Assembly: GCF_002272745.1 (NCBI RefSeq) | Contig: NZ_NPBD01000007.1 | Location: forward strand, 186,001-250,000 | Source: Terribacillus saccharophilus | GTDB taxonomy: Bacteria > Bacillota > Bacilli > Bacillales > Amphibacillaceae | Length of the DNA stretch: 64,000 nt | Direction: 5' to 3' | Shown: one piece after another, positions 55,041 through 63,300 of the stretch | How the letters are laid out: the number at the start of each line of letters is the position of its first letter | How positions within the stretch are numbered: the stretch's first letter is position 1 | Translations under genes and position numbers: made by a program | Notes under the pieces: model-generated | What the model was told of the DNA's origin: nothing | The model's input: only the letters and a program-made list of their open reading frames with translations | Databases searched by the model: none

Positions 55041-55056
55041 TAGTGGAGGTTTTTTT

Positions 55057-56370
55057 GTGTCAAAGAAAGTACCAGGTTCATTTACCGTCATCCTTGGTTT
55101 GATGCTCTTTGCTTTGTTCTTTGGAGCGGGTAATCTGATTTTCCCGCCGATGCTTGGGCAGCAAGCCGGTGAAAATATATGGATAGCCAATGCAGGATTT
55201 CTTGTAACAGGTGTAGGCTTGCCGCTTATTGGTATCATTGCTTTCGTCTATTCAGGCGAAAGAGATCTTATGGCATTATCGAGCAGGGTGCACCCAGTTT
55301 TCGGGATTGTCTATACGATCATACTATATCTTGCAATCGGACCGTTCTTTGCGATACCGCGAGCAGGGAATGTATCCTATGAGATTGGTTTAAAACCATT
55401 CTTATCTGCTGACCCTGGTCCGCTTCCGTTGGTTGTGTTTACTGTTCTTTTCTTTGCAATTACTTGCTTGTTATCGTTGAATCCTACCAAGATCATCGAT
55501 GTTATCGGGAAATTCCTGACACCAATCAAGCTGGCTTTTATAGGCTTGCTTGTTATCGTCGCTATTATTTTCCCAATCGGTAAATTCCATGCACCTCAAA
55601 GTGAGTATACGGCAAATGCTTTCTTTAAAGGTTTCAAGGAAGGCTATTTGACTTTAGATGCGCTAGTGGCTTGTGTGTTCGGAATCATCATTGTCAACGC
55701 TTTGAGGGATAAGGGGATAACAAATAAAGGTTCAGTTATGAAGGTCTGCTTGTTAGCAACTGCTCTTGCGGCCGTTGTACTGGCAGTGATTTATACAGCA
55801 CTTTCCTTTATGGGTGCATCCAGTGTCAGTGAGCTTGGTTATTTGAGTAATGGTGCAGAGATTCTTGCTGATGTATCCGATTATTACTTCGGGTCATGGG
55901 GCATAATTTTCCTTGGATTGATGATCACAGTTGCCTGTCTTACGACAAGCGTTGGTTTGATCACATCCTGTTCGACGTTTTTCCATGAATTAATGCCGCG
56001 TATTTCCTATAAGACATTCGCTGTTGTGCTATCTATATTCAGTGCGATTGTAGCGAACATCGGTCTTACTGAACTAATTTCAATTTCAGTCCCAGTATTG
56101 ATGGCTATTTATCCGATTACGATCAGTCTGATGTTCCTTACATTTCTGCATCCACTATTCGGCGGAAAGAGGGAAGTATATATAGGCAGCCTTGTACTGA
56201 CATTCTGTGTAAGTATCTTTGATGGTTTCAATGAAGCGGGACTGCAGATAACTGCAGTTAATGACCTTTTCCAAACGGTACTGCCTTTCTATGAAGTAGG
56301 TCTTGGCTGGGTGGTACCTTCCATCATCGGGGCTTTGCTTGGATTGCTTGTATCAAAAGTTAGAAACTAA
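55057..56370 (+). CDS. brnQ: Branched-chain amino acid carrier BrnQ
   Basis: 437 aa with 12 membrane helices. LIVCS-family sodium-coupled importer of leucine, isoleucine and valine: FALFFGAGNLIFPPMLGQQAG, ARVHPVFG-like SRVHPVFGIVYT, YLAIGPFFAIPRAGNVSYEIG, LTLDALVACVFGIIIVNALR, and TTSVGLITSCSTFFHELMPR. The start is a GTG behind GTGGAGG. CodY control would be expected in Bacillus, but no convincing CodY box was found in the 250 bases upstream. Confidence 0.95.
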   Translation: MSKKVPGSFTVILGLMLFALFFGAGNLIFPPMLGQQAGENIWIANAGFLVTGVGLPLIGIIAFVYSGERDLMALSSRVHPVFGIVYTIILYLAIGPFFAIPRAGNVSYEIGLKPFLSADPGPLPLVVFTVLFFAITCLLSLNPTKIIDVIGKFLTPIKLAFIGLLVIVAIIFPIGKFHAPQSEYTANAFFKGFKEGYLTLDALVACVFGIIIVNALRDKGITNKGSVMKVCLLATALAAVVLAVIYTALSFMGASSVSELGYLSNGAEILADVSDYYFGSWGIIFLGLMITVACLTTSVGLITSCSTFFHELMPRISYKTFAVVLSIFSAIVANIGLTELISISVPVLMAIYPITISLMFLTFLHPLFGGKREVYIGSLVLTFCVSIFDGFNEAGLQITAVNDLFQTVLPFYEVGLGWVVPSIIGALLGLLVSKVRN

Positions 56371-56373
56371 TAG

Positions 56374-56410
56374 AAAAAAGTCTTCTCCGGAGTCGGAGAA
56401 GACTTTTTTA
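56374..56410. terminator. Bidirectional terminator between brnQ and the DUF4064 gene
   Basis: 16-bp perfect stem (56374-56389 with 56394-56409), 4-nt loop, T-runs on both strands. Confidence 0.93.
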
Positions 56411-56827
56411 TGCAGATCTTTTTTTCAGCATACCGCCTGCAATGAATAAGAGCACAGGAATGATAACCGTAGCCAGAGATAAAACTCCCGCGCTGAATAG
56501 TGTTAATGCGGCACCTTTAGGTCTTTTAGGAATGATGGTATAGCCTATTAATACAATGATAGCAATGATGGCTATATATATAGTAGGAAGAGCAAAGAAT
56601 ATTTGCAAGGCAGACATGGTTTCAGCAGCCATTTCATCAGGGCTGAAAGAAGGAGTCTCCTCGGAATCAAGTGTTCTTTGATACTTTGGGTCGTTTTCAA
56701 GATAGCGGGCCACTGTCTGTTCCATGGATTGATTTTGAGGCAAAGTGATCGTGAAGAAAAGACTAGCGATAAAGATTAAAACCAATAAAACCAATGAAAT
56801 CATCGTTAACATTTTTGGTGTTTTCAT
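56408..56827 (-). CDS. DUF4064-like membrane protein
   Basis: 139 aa with an N-terminal membrane helix, an extracytoplasmic loop of about 50 residues, and two C-terminal helices with a basic end (GGMLKKRSA). The pattern (glycine- and alanine-rich last helix following KRPKGAALTLFSAGVLSLATVIIP) fits DUF4064 proteins of Bacillota, whose function is unknown. The ATG has GGAGG 9 bases upstream. Monocistronic, convergent with brnQ. Confidence 0.75.
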   Translation of the reverse strand: MKTPKMLTMISLVLLVLIFIASLFFTITLPQNQSMEQTVARYLENDPKYQRTLDSEETPSFSPDEMAAETMSALQIFFALPTIYIAIIAIIVLIGYTIIPKRPKGAALTLFSAGVLSLATVIIPVLLFIAGGMLKKRSA

Positions 56828-56982
56828 ATGTTATTACCTCCATTTTCCAGTATAAGTTTTGAGAACCATTAAATGAATAGGACGGAAGGCGTATCTGTCA
56901 TTTTCTTGTCAAAAATGAAGAAGAACGTTTACTGAAATTGTGTTATTATAAGCACGATTAATTGGAATCGAGGCGAAAAGAT

Positions 56983-57372
56983 TTGTCGTGGGTATTTATA
57001 GTCTTATTGATTGTAGCTAGTTTGATTAAAGTTTTAGCGGCATCCTTACCGAGTGGGGTTGTGGATAAAGTAGGAAAGAGATTTCAGCTTCATCCGAAGC
57101 TGTCTTATGATGTAACTGTCAAGAGGGATGGCGAGGTCCTATCAGCTGAAGTGGCACAGCTTATTATTGATCAATTCAATGAAGCCAGCTTCTTAGAAAA
57201 ATACTATTACGCCCCTGCCCCTGAAGGTGTACCGTTTGAGATAGAAACAAAGCAAGGACGTTTTTTGGTATATCCATATACTGACAGAGTAGATGTATTC
57301 AAATATCAGAAGAAGAAGGTTTCATCCTACAGCTTGCGCTCCCAAACAATGCAAGGACAGGCTGTAAATTGA
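56983..57372 (+). CDS. yfmQ: YfmQ-like protein
   Basis: 129 aa from a TTG at 56983. N-terminal membrane helix (SWVFIVLLIVASLIKVL) and an extracytoplasmic domain with LPSGVVDKV, LIIDQFNEASFLEKYYYAP and GRFLVYPYTDRVDVFKY, the order seen in Bacillus YfmQ. Function unknown. GAGG lies 9 bases before this TTG; an in-frame TTG seven codons upstream has no site. Neighbours give no clue. Confidence 0.78.
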   Translation: MSWVFIVLLIVASLIKVLAASLPSGVVDKVGKRFQLHPKLSYDVTVKRDGEVLSAEVAQLIIDQFNEASFLEKYYYAPAPEGVPFEIETKQGRFLVYPYTDRVDVFKYQKKKVSSYSLRSQTMQGQAVN

Positions 57373-57414
57373 TTAAGCTTTTAATAGATAAAAACAGGGA
57401 GCGACGTGTACAGG

Positions 57415-57915
57415 ATGATAATCAGGAAACTGGCTGGATTCTGTGCTGATCCAGTCGGCTGCAGCTTTCTATCAAGAGGCATGGCAAGTGAGCTTTGCCG
57501 ATATTGCTCCTAATTTGTCCGTCATAGTAGATATTCAGTTTATCAGGGCCTAGTGAAGCTGGACGAAAAGAGTCATATGGCCGGTTTGGTGTATGGATAC
57601 ACATCAAGGCCGGGGCAATATTATCATGATCTGCTGAGACCGGCACTGCAAGAGAATGGCAAGTCGGATTGGCTGGATGATTGCTTCGAATTAGTGGAGC
57701 TAGTAGTTGCTCCCACTGTACGAGGATCAGGGATCGGAATCGCTCTGCTTAATCAGCTGCTAACTGCAGCACCAAACAAAATAGCTGTCCTAACCACACG
57801 TGAGAAAAATATCAGAGCAATTCAGTTTTATAAACGGAACGGATGGGAATTGCTAAAAGATTCTTTTTATCTGAATGAGAAAGCATATCGAATATACGAG
57901 AAAAAACTAATATGA
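57415..57915 (+). pseudogene. Broken GNAT-family N-acetyltransferase gene
   Basis: The N-terminal piece MIIRKLA is in frame 1 from 57415; SVLIQSAAAFYQEAWQVSFADIAP is one base out of frame (from about 57434); FVRHSRYSVYQGLVKLDEK and the remaining acetyl-CoA-binding part (ELVELVVAPTVRGSGIGIALLNQ, IRAIQFYKRNGWELL) return to frame 1 from about 57514. Together they make a full-length ~165-residue GNAT enzyme broken by two opposite frameshifts. A shortened product from the GTG at 57553 (120 aa) is conceivable but would miss the N-terminal strand pair. Confidence 0.8.
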
Positions 57916-58014
57916 ACCGATTCACCAAAGGGTGGATCTTTTTCTTTCTGAACGCCTAAACATTACCAAGAAATCTACCGATGATTCAGATATGAATAGA
58001 AAGAGGGTGAGCCG

Positions 58015-59067
58015 ATGTACCAGACAGATATGAAAAGCGCCGAAATATTTAACAAGCTGCTTGATAAGTTATACGTAAATATTAAAACGGAACAGATCAG
58101 TGCTGCAGAGAGTATTCGCAATGAAATAACTGCACGGGAAGCTGCAATTCGCGATGAAAAGCTGCTTGCAAAAAGTATGCTGTACGATGCTCGCTTGGAG
58201 ATGCTGAAAGGTGATTTGGATAAAGGAGAAAAGCTGCTCGAGGGCGCTACTGATGCATTCGCGCTCACCGGCGAAAATCTTTACTACTACCATTTCTTCA
58301 AGGGCTTGTTGCTGTACCGGCAAACTAAGCTACAGGATGCAATTGTCGAATTTGAACGTGCGGAACCGTTTTTGTCGGTGCAAATCGACCATCGGGAAGT
58401 GTCTGACTTCTATTATAAATTGGCAATTACGTACTATTATATGAAAATGACTGCTTTTTCAGTCTTGAATGCCGATAAAGCTATCGAATCAGCTCTTCGT
58501 TACGATCAGAAATTACAACTTGGAAAATGCCTCCTGCTCCAAGGGTTGAATCATATGCATATGACTGACTTCCGGAAAGCGGAGGAACTGTTTCAAGAAG
58601 CTCTAAAGCATGATGTGTCCGAGTCCGAATTGCAGCTGCCTATGTATATCCATCACAATATTGGGGTGCTGTATTTCAAGCAAGATCAGCTTGAGAAGGC
58701 AATGGGGCATTTCGAAAAATCTATGCATTACAAGCATCCAGAATATTATTTGGAGAGCTTATATTACGTGACTGAATGCTGCTTCCGACTTGGCTTGAAG
58801 AATCGTGCGATGGAGCATTTTACTGAGGGGTTTGCTTTAAGTAAGAAGCGGGATGAAGATGCATATAAATGGATGTTTGCCATGCTTCATAAACAATATG
58901 TCGATAAGGACAATTTCGAAGTAGTGTGGCGGGAGGGTATTGAATACTTCCAATCCATTGAAGATGAAAATAATGTGCGGCATTTTTCTGAACGGCTGGC
59001 TAAATATTACACAAAGAATCACGATTTTGAAAAAGCATCCAGATATTATCTTCTGGCTTTAAAATAG
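58015..59067 (+). CDS. Rap-like tetratricopeptide repeat protein, without a phr gene
   Basis: 350 aa, all-helical, with an N-terminal helical bundle (about 1-95) and about six TPR units after it (e.g. LYYYHFFKGLLLYRQTKLQDAIVEFERAE, FYYKLAITYYYMKMTAFSVLNADKAIE, MYIHHNIGVLYFKQDQLEKAMGHFEKSM). Size, domain order and the SDFYYKLA block match the Bacillus Rap family (response-regulator aspartate phosphatases or transcription-factor inhibitors controlled by Phr peptides). No Phr-type gene follows; the 3' end runs into a terminator. The ATG has AGAGGGTGAGCCG upstream. Confidence 0.85.
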   Translation: MYQTDMKSAEIFNKLLDKLYVNIKTEQISAAESIRNEITAREAAIRDEKLLAKSMLYDARLEMLKGDLDKGEKLLEGATDAFALTGENLYYYHFFKGLLLYRQTKLQDAIVEFERAEPFLSVQIDHREVSDFYYKLAITYYYMKMTAFSVLNADKAIESALRYDQKLQLGKCLLLQGLNHMHMTDFRKAEELFQEALKHDVSESELQLPMYIHHNIGVLYFKQDQLEKAMGHFEKSMHYKHPEYYLESLYYVTECCFRLGLKNRAMEHFTEGFALSKKRDEDAYKWMFAMLHKQYVDKDNFEVVWREGIEYFQSIEDENNVRHFSERLAKYYTKNHDFEKASRYYLLALK

Positions 59068-59074
59068 AATAATG

Positions 59075-59408
59075 CTAGAAAAGGAGATTGCTTCGTGCAG
59101 TCTCCTTTTGGTGTATTGGGATAGTTTTCCATGCGGGTATCAAACTATGAAATTGGAAGTAGTAGCTCATTGGGATGTGTATCAGGGTGTAGAAAGCTAA
59201 GGTTGTGGCATAGGTGATTAACCAATTCGTAATAGGCATCTGCAGGAACAGACACAAAAGCAGCATACGAGTACAATCAGCAAAATCGGCGCACCAAGTG
59301 CGACGACGGAGAAGCCAATGAACATTGCTTGCCATATTGGTAATCCATGCCGAAATAATAAGAGAGTCCGGTAAGTATGGCTAAAATGAAATCCACCAAG
59401 TATTTCAA
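59075..59408 (-). pseudogene. Broken gene for a small membrane protein
   Basis: From a TTG at 59408 (GGGGGGATTAAGAC upstream) the minus strand reads KYLVDFILAILTGLSYYFGMDYQYG, then shifts frame to QAMFIGFSVVALGAPILLIVLV, and shifts again to LQMPITNWLITYATTLAFYTLIHIPM followed by SYYFQFHSL, all hydrophobic segments that make sense as one ~100-residue, three- to four-helix membrane protein. No single frame covers it. I do not recognise the family. The left end overlaps the terminator of the Rap-like gene. Confidence 0.6.
59079..59111 (+). terminator. Terminator of the Rap-like gene
   Basis: 9-bp stem (59079-59087 with 59101-59109) with GC/GC pairs inside and a TTTT tail. Confidence 0.75.
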
Positions 59409-59475
59409 GTCTTAATCCCCCCTGTAACCTCCAATTATACGATTATATAAAAAAAAGTAGTGTGAATATTATGTA

Positions 59476-59496
59476 AAAAGCCGCCGTAACGGCAGC
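59476..59496 (-). terminator. Terminator of the amidase gene
   Basis: 7-bp GC-rich stem (GCTGCCG with CGGCGGC on the minus strand), 3-nt loop, T-run on the minus strand. Confidence 0.75.
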
Positions 59497-59502
59497 TCTG
59501 GT

Positions 59503-60351
59503 TTAGCTTGCATATTCTTTGATTCCTTCTGCAATCGAACTGGCAACTTTATCTTGGTAACCTGCATCGTTAAGCAGCACGGCATCAGCAGGGTTCGAGA
59601 TAAATCCCGTTTCAACGAGTACAGCTGGCATGGATGTGTGGCGCAGTACATAAAAATCAGCACTATGTGTGCCCCTATTTTCATTATTTGTGTTTGATAC
59701 TAGTGCAGATTGTATGCTGGAAGCCAGCTGTTTCCCGCTGCTGCTTGCTCCGTAATAGTAAGATTCCAATCCTTTTGCTGACGAAGAAGTAGCGCTGTTG
59801 GCGTGGACGCTTACAAATAAATCTGCTTTCCAGTTATTCGATAACGTTGCTCGCTCCGGTAATGGAATAAAAACATCCTCACTGCGCGTCATTTTTACAT
59901 CATATCCATTAGCAAGTAATCTGCGCTGCAGTTTCTCCGAGATAGTCAGGGCAACCCATTTTTCCATCGTATCATTTCCGATTGCACCAGGATCTTTGCC
60001 GCCATGACCGGGATCGATAACTATTTTGTGAATAGGCTGCCCGTTTGATGATTCAGCGGGAGTGGCTGTTTCTTTTTTCGCTTCTGTTACATAATCCAAG
60101 CTGAGATAACCTGTTTGGCTGTCAATGGTTATCTGTCCCCAGCCATCTCCTCTGTCGATATATTGGAACTTGGTGCCTGCTGGGAACTTGCCGATAATGG
60201 TTGCATCCGTCGAAGGGGCAGCTCTGATATTCAGGTTTGCAGTCGTCTGTCCAATATTGGAATCGCTAGCGTTTGCTTGGGTGGGCAAGATCAGTAAAAG
60301 TGCAATGAGTATAAATAATAGAGGCAGGGCAACTTTGAGGCGGGTGTGCAT
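59503..60351 (-). CDS. N-acetylmuramoyl-L-alanine amidase with SH3 domain
   Basis: 282 aa secreted wall hydrolase. Signal peptide (LPLLFILIALLLILPTQANAS, cleavage near residue 28), one bacterial SH3 domain (about 33-95; TTANLNIRAAPSTDATIIGKFPAG), a short linker, and an Amidase_3 domain from about residue 107: IDPGHGGKDPGAIGN (zinc His), ERATLSNNWKADLFVSVHANS (zinc Glu/His), VLVETGFISNPADA (catalytic Glu). Cuts the bond between muramic acid and L-alanine of peptidoglycan. The ATG has AAAGGAGA upstream. Confidence 0.94.
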   Translation of the reverse strand: MHTRLKVALPLLFILIALLLILPTQANASDSNIGQTTANLNIRAAPSTDATIIGKFPAGTKFQYIDRGDGWGQITIDSQTGYLSLDYVTEAKKETATPAESSNGQPIHKIVIDPGHGGKDPGAIGNDTMEKWVALTISEKLQRRLLANGYDVKMTRSEDVFIPLPERATLSNNWKADLFVSVHANSATSSSAKGLESYYYGASSSGKQLASSIQSALVSNTNNENRGTHSADFYVLRHTSMPAVLVETGFISNPADAVLLNDAGYQDKVASSIAEGIKEYAS

Positions 60352-60454
60352 AGTAATTCTCCTTTGCGATATAATAGAATCAGTATGGTCAGTGTTTACG
60401 AGATTTATAACAATAGATATATAAAGTAAGAGATTATTAAAAGGGGTGAAGATA

Positions 60455-61018
60455 ATGTTGAAGACAGAAAGAGAGAGAATGGTGGCAGGGGAGCTTTATC
60501 GTCCTTCCGATAAAGAGCTGACAGACAGACGTATGGAAATACGGGAATTAATCCGTAAATATAATGATACAACAAGCTATGAGCATGCCGAGCGAGCAGA
60601 TTTATTACATCAGATACTTGGCTCATCAAAAGGCAAAGCCTACATCGAACCGACTTTTCGCTGTGATTATGGGTACAATATTCATCTTGGAGAGAGCTTC
60701 TATGCGAATTTTGATTGTGTGATGCTGGATATTTGTGAAATCCGTATCGGTGATAATTGCATGTTGGCACCAGGCGTACATATATACACCGCTACGCATC
60801 CATTGCATCCGGTAGAACGTAATTCCGGCTATGAACTGGGCAAGCCGGTGACAATCGGAGATAATGTCTGGATCGGCGGACGTGCTGTCATCAATCCTGG
60901 TGTTACAATCGGAGATAACGCGGTTATCGGATCAGGTGCAGTCGTCACAAAAGATGTCCCTGCAAATACTGTAGTCGGGGGAAATCCAGCAAAGGTTATT
61001 AAGAAAATAGAAATCTAG
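60455..61018 (+). CDS. maa: Maltose O-acetyltransferase type hexapeptide enzyme
   Basis: 187 aa left-handed beta-helix acetyltransferase. N-terminal mac domain ([18 protein letters not shown]), then hexapeptide repeats with [36 protein letters not shown] (catalytic His in THPLHP) and the C-terminal [38 protein letters not shown]. Acetylates sugars such as maltose or glucose with acetyl-CoA, probably for detoxification. Start ATG 60455 behind AAGGGGTG; a GTG three codons earlier is part of the site. Confidence 0.92.
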   Translation: MLKTERERMVAGELYRPSDKELTDRRMEIRELIRKYNDTTSYEHAERADLLHQILGSSKGKAYIEPTFRCDYGYNIHLGESFYANFDCVMLDICEIRIGDNCMLAPGVHIYTATHPLHPVERNSGYELGKPVTIGDNVWIGGRAVINPGVTIGDNAVIGSGAVVTKDVPANTVVGGNPAKVIKKIEI

Positions 61019-61091
61019 AAGATTAACGCGGAAGTCAGCTTTGTTCGAATGATGATATACTAAAATTACTACTGATAGTGGAGCGGTTTAT

Positions 61092-62231
61092 ATGCAGCGT
61101 GGCACATTTCAATTAATGAAAACAGTGAATAGATCTTTGATCCTCAACAAGATTCGTATAGCAGCGCCAATATCGCGAGCAGATATAGCAAAGGAGACAG
61201 GCTTGACACCACCTACAGTCAGTATTATCGTCAAGGAACTGATTGAACAAGGTCTAGTGGAGGAAAGCAAGCTCGGCTCCTCGAGCGGCGGCCGTAAGCC
61301 TACCATGCTTCATATCCGGACAGATGAGTTGTTCGTCATCGGTGTTGATGCTGGTCCTGGTACAATCGACTGTATTTTGACGAACCTTACAGGAGAGATG
61401 CTGGGGATCGTCTCTCATCCGCTTAGTGTGCATACTAATAGCGAGTTTTTATATCAAGTTTTACAAGCTATTGAACAACTGCTTGACCAGCATAGTATGC
61501 AAACAGAGCAGATTATAGGTATCGGAGTAGCGATGCATGGAGTCGTGGATGCAAAAACTGGTGTATCTCTCGTAGCTCCTCTCTTAGGATTACATAATAT
61601 TCCTATCAAGCAGGAGCTGGAAAATAGATTCAGCATTCCGGTGAAAGTGGATAATGATGCTCGGGCAATGGCGCTTGGGGAGTCATGGTTTGGCGGTTAT
61701 GATATGCAGGATAGTATGGTAGCTGTTAATGTTGGACGTGGAATTGGTGCAGGAATCATTATCGGAGGAAAGCTTTTTCACGGAGCAGCAGGGCTGGCTG
61801 GTGAGCTAGGACATATGTCTATCGATCCAAATGGAGAAAAATGTGCTTGCGGGAACCGTGGTTGCCTTCAGACACTTGCAAGCGGTCCATCTATCGCGAG
61901 CAGAGCAAGGATGGCGAGTGGGGAAGCTGTTTATCACGCAGCAAGTGCTGGAGATGAAGAAGCTCAGATCATTCTGGAGCAAACCGGTAAGATACTAGGG
62001 ATTGGTCTGATCAATTTAATTCATCTATTGAATCCTGATCGAATTATTCTTGGTGGAGGTGTGATGGAGAGTGCTGAGTTTCTCCTCCCTCCATTGAAAG
62101 AAGAGGTTGCGATCCGAGCATTGACGGAACAAGCTGCTCAGACTGAGATAATGGTAAGTAAACATGGTAAGTATGCGACGGCATTAGGGGCAGTGGCGCT
62201 GCAATTGGTTGATCTGTTTGCCCCGGTATAA
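61092..62231 (+). CDS. ROK-family transcriptional regulator (XylR/NagC type)
   Basis: 379 aa. N-terminal winged helix (APISRADIAKETGLTPPTVSIIVKELIEQGLVEE) and a ROK sugar-kinase-like domain: VIGVDAGPGTIDCILTNLTG, VKVDNDARAMALGE, GELGHMSIDPNGEKCACGNRGCLQTLASG (zinc cysteines). It senses a sugar and probably represses sugar genes; the convergent galT-galM genes are the nearest candidates, though direct control of them is unproven. The ATG follows a GGAG site. Confidence 0.92.
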   Translation: MQRGTFQLMKTVNRSLILNKIRIAAPISRADIAKETGLTPPTVSIIVKELIEQGLVEESKLGSSSGGRKPTMLHIRTDELFVIGVDAGPGTIDCILTNLTGEMLGIVSHPLSVHTNSEFLYQVLQAIEQLLDQHSMQTEQIIGIGVAMHGVVDAKTGVSLVAPLLGLHNIPIKQELENRFSIPVKVDNDARAMALGESWFGGYDMQDSMVAVNVGRGIGAGIIIGGKLFHGAAGLAGELGHMSIDPNGEKCACGNRGCLQTLASGPSIASRARMASGEAVYHAASAGDEEAQIILEQTGKILGIGLINLIHLLNPDRIILGGGVMESAEFLLPPLKEEVAIRALTEQAAQTEIMVSKHGKYATALGAVALQLVDLFAPV

Positions 62232-62232
62232 T

Positions 62233-62264
62233 AAAAGCAGCCAATCTATCGATTGGCTGCTTTT
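62233..62264. terminator. Bidirectional terminator between the ROK gene and galM
   Basis: 14-bp perfect stem (62233-62246 with 62251-62264), 4-nt loop, T-rich flanks. Confidence 0.9.
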
Positions 62265-62268
62265 ATAT

Positions 62269-63300
62269 TTATTTGGTTGTAAAAGAGAATACAGTCTCTT
62301 TTCGGTACTCCTCACCTGGCTTTAAAATGAGATCCGGGAAACCGTCATGATGCAAGGCTGCAGGGAAAGCTTGTGTTTCAAAACAAATTCCTAGGTGCTT
62401 TTCCGACTTGCGTTCCTTTAGTTCCAATGAATTATCCAGGCCGTTACCTGTGTATAAAACGAGACCAGGCTGGTTCGATTCGATAGTCATCAGTCGTCCG
62501 CTTTCTGGATCATAGAGCCCGGCTTTTGGTTTCTCATTGTTTGTGAACAAGAAATAGTGATCGATGCCTGCTCCGGCAATACGAAGCTGATTATGCGGTG
62601 TGCTGAATACTTCCTGTAACGGTTTGAATGATCGCAAATCGAATGGAGAAGCAGCTGTATCCAGCAGTCTTCCTGTTGAAATCAGCTCTTCATCCAACTC
62701 CGTGTACTGATCACTTGCGACCAATGCCTGCTGCGTGGCAACGGTCCTTTTCAGGCCGCCGCTGAGATTGAAGTACGTATGGTTTGTCAGAGTGACAGGA
62801 GTTGCTTTGTCAGTTGTTGCTTTATAAAGAATCGCCAGTTTATTGTCCTCTGAAAGGGTATAAGTGACATTCACCGTCAAATTGCCTGGATAGCCACCTT
62901 CGCCATCCTTACTAGTATGATATAGTCGAAGACCGTTAGTTTCATTCTCTTCAAAAGGTTCTACTTCCCATAGTACTTGGTGAAACCCCTCAGGACCGCC
63001 ATGCAAATGATGTTTCCCTTCATTTGCTTCCAGTTGAAATGTTTCATTATCTAATTCAAATTTAGACTCTTGTATTCGTCCGGCCACCTGGCCGATTAAG
63101 GCTCCGAAATAGTTAGGGTTATCTTGATAATCCTGAAGATTTCGATAGCCTAATACGATATTTTCCAAGTTTCCGTCTTTATCAGGAACTTCTAGGGAAG
63201 TAATGATGCCTCCAAAGTTCAGCACTTCAAGCCGCATCCCTTTTTTATTAGTTACAGTGTACAAGTCCCATCCATCCTGAAGCGCAGTCTTTTCGATCAT
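62269..63300 (-). CDS. galM: Aldose 1-epimerase (galactose mutarotase)
   Basis: 343 aa. Interconverts alpha and beta anomers of galactose or glucose, feeding the Leloir pathway. Conserved residues: GQVAGRIQESKFELDN, EGKHHLHGG (substrate His), TNHTYFNLSG (catalytic His), GIDHYFLF, and the catalytic Glu in GICFETQAFP. The start ATG (63300) overlaps the galT stop in an ATGA junction; a much longer upstream frame is just read-through of galT sequence. Confidence 0.95.
   Translation of the reverse strand: MIEKTALQDGWDLYTVTNKKGMRLEVLNFGGIITSLEVPDKDGNLENIVLGYRNLQDYQDNPNYFGALIGQVAGRIQESKFELDNETFQLEANEGKHHLHGGPEGFHQVLWEVEPFEENETNGLRLYHTSKDGEGGYPGNLTVNVTYTLSEDNKLAILYKATTDKATPVTLTNHTYFNLSGGLKRTVATQQALVASDQYTELDEELISTGRLLDTAASPFDLRSFKPLQEVFSTPHNQLRIAGAGIDHYFLFTNNEKPKAGLYDPESGRLMTIESNQPGLVLYTGNGLDNSLELKERKSEKHLGICFETQAFPAALHHDGFPDLILKPGEEYRKETVFSFTTK

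Noticed and set aside
59072-59200. Short frame after the Rap-like gene as a phr peptide gene
   Set aside because: It overlaps the terminator hairpin, has no ribosome site and lacks a signal peptide, which Phr precursors need.
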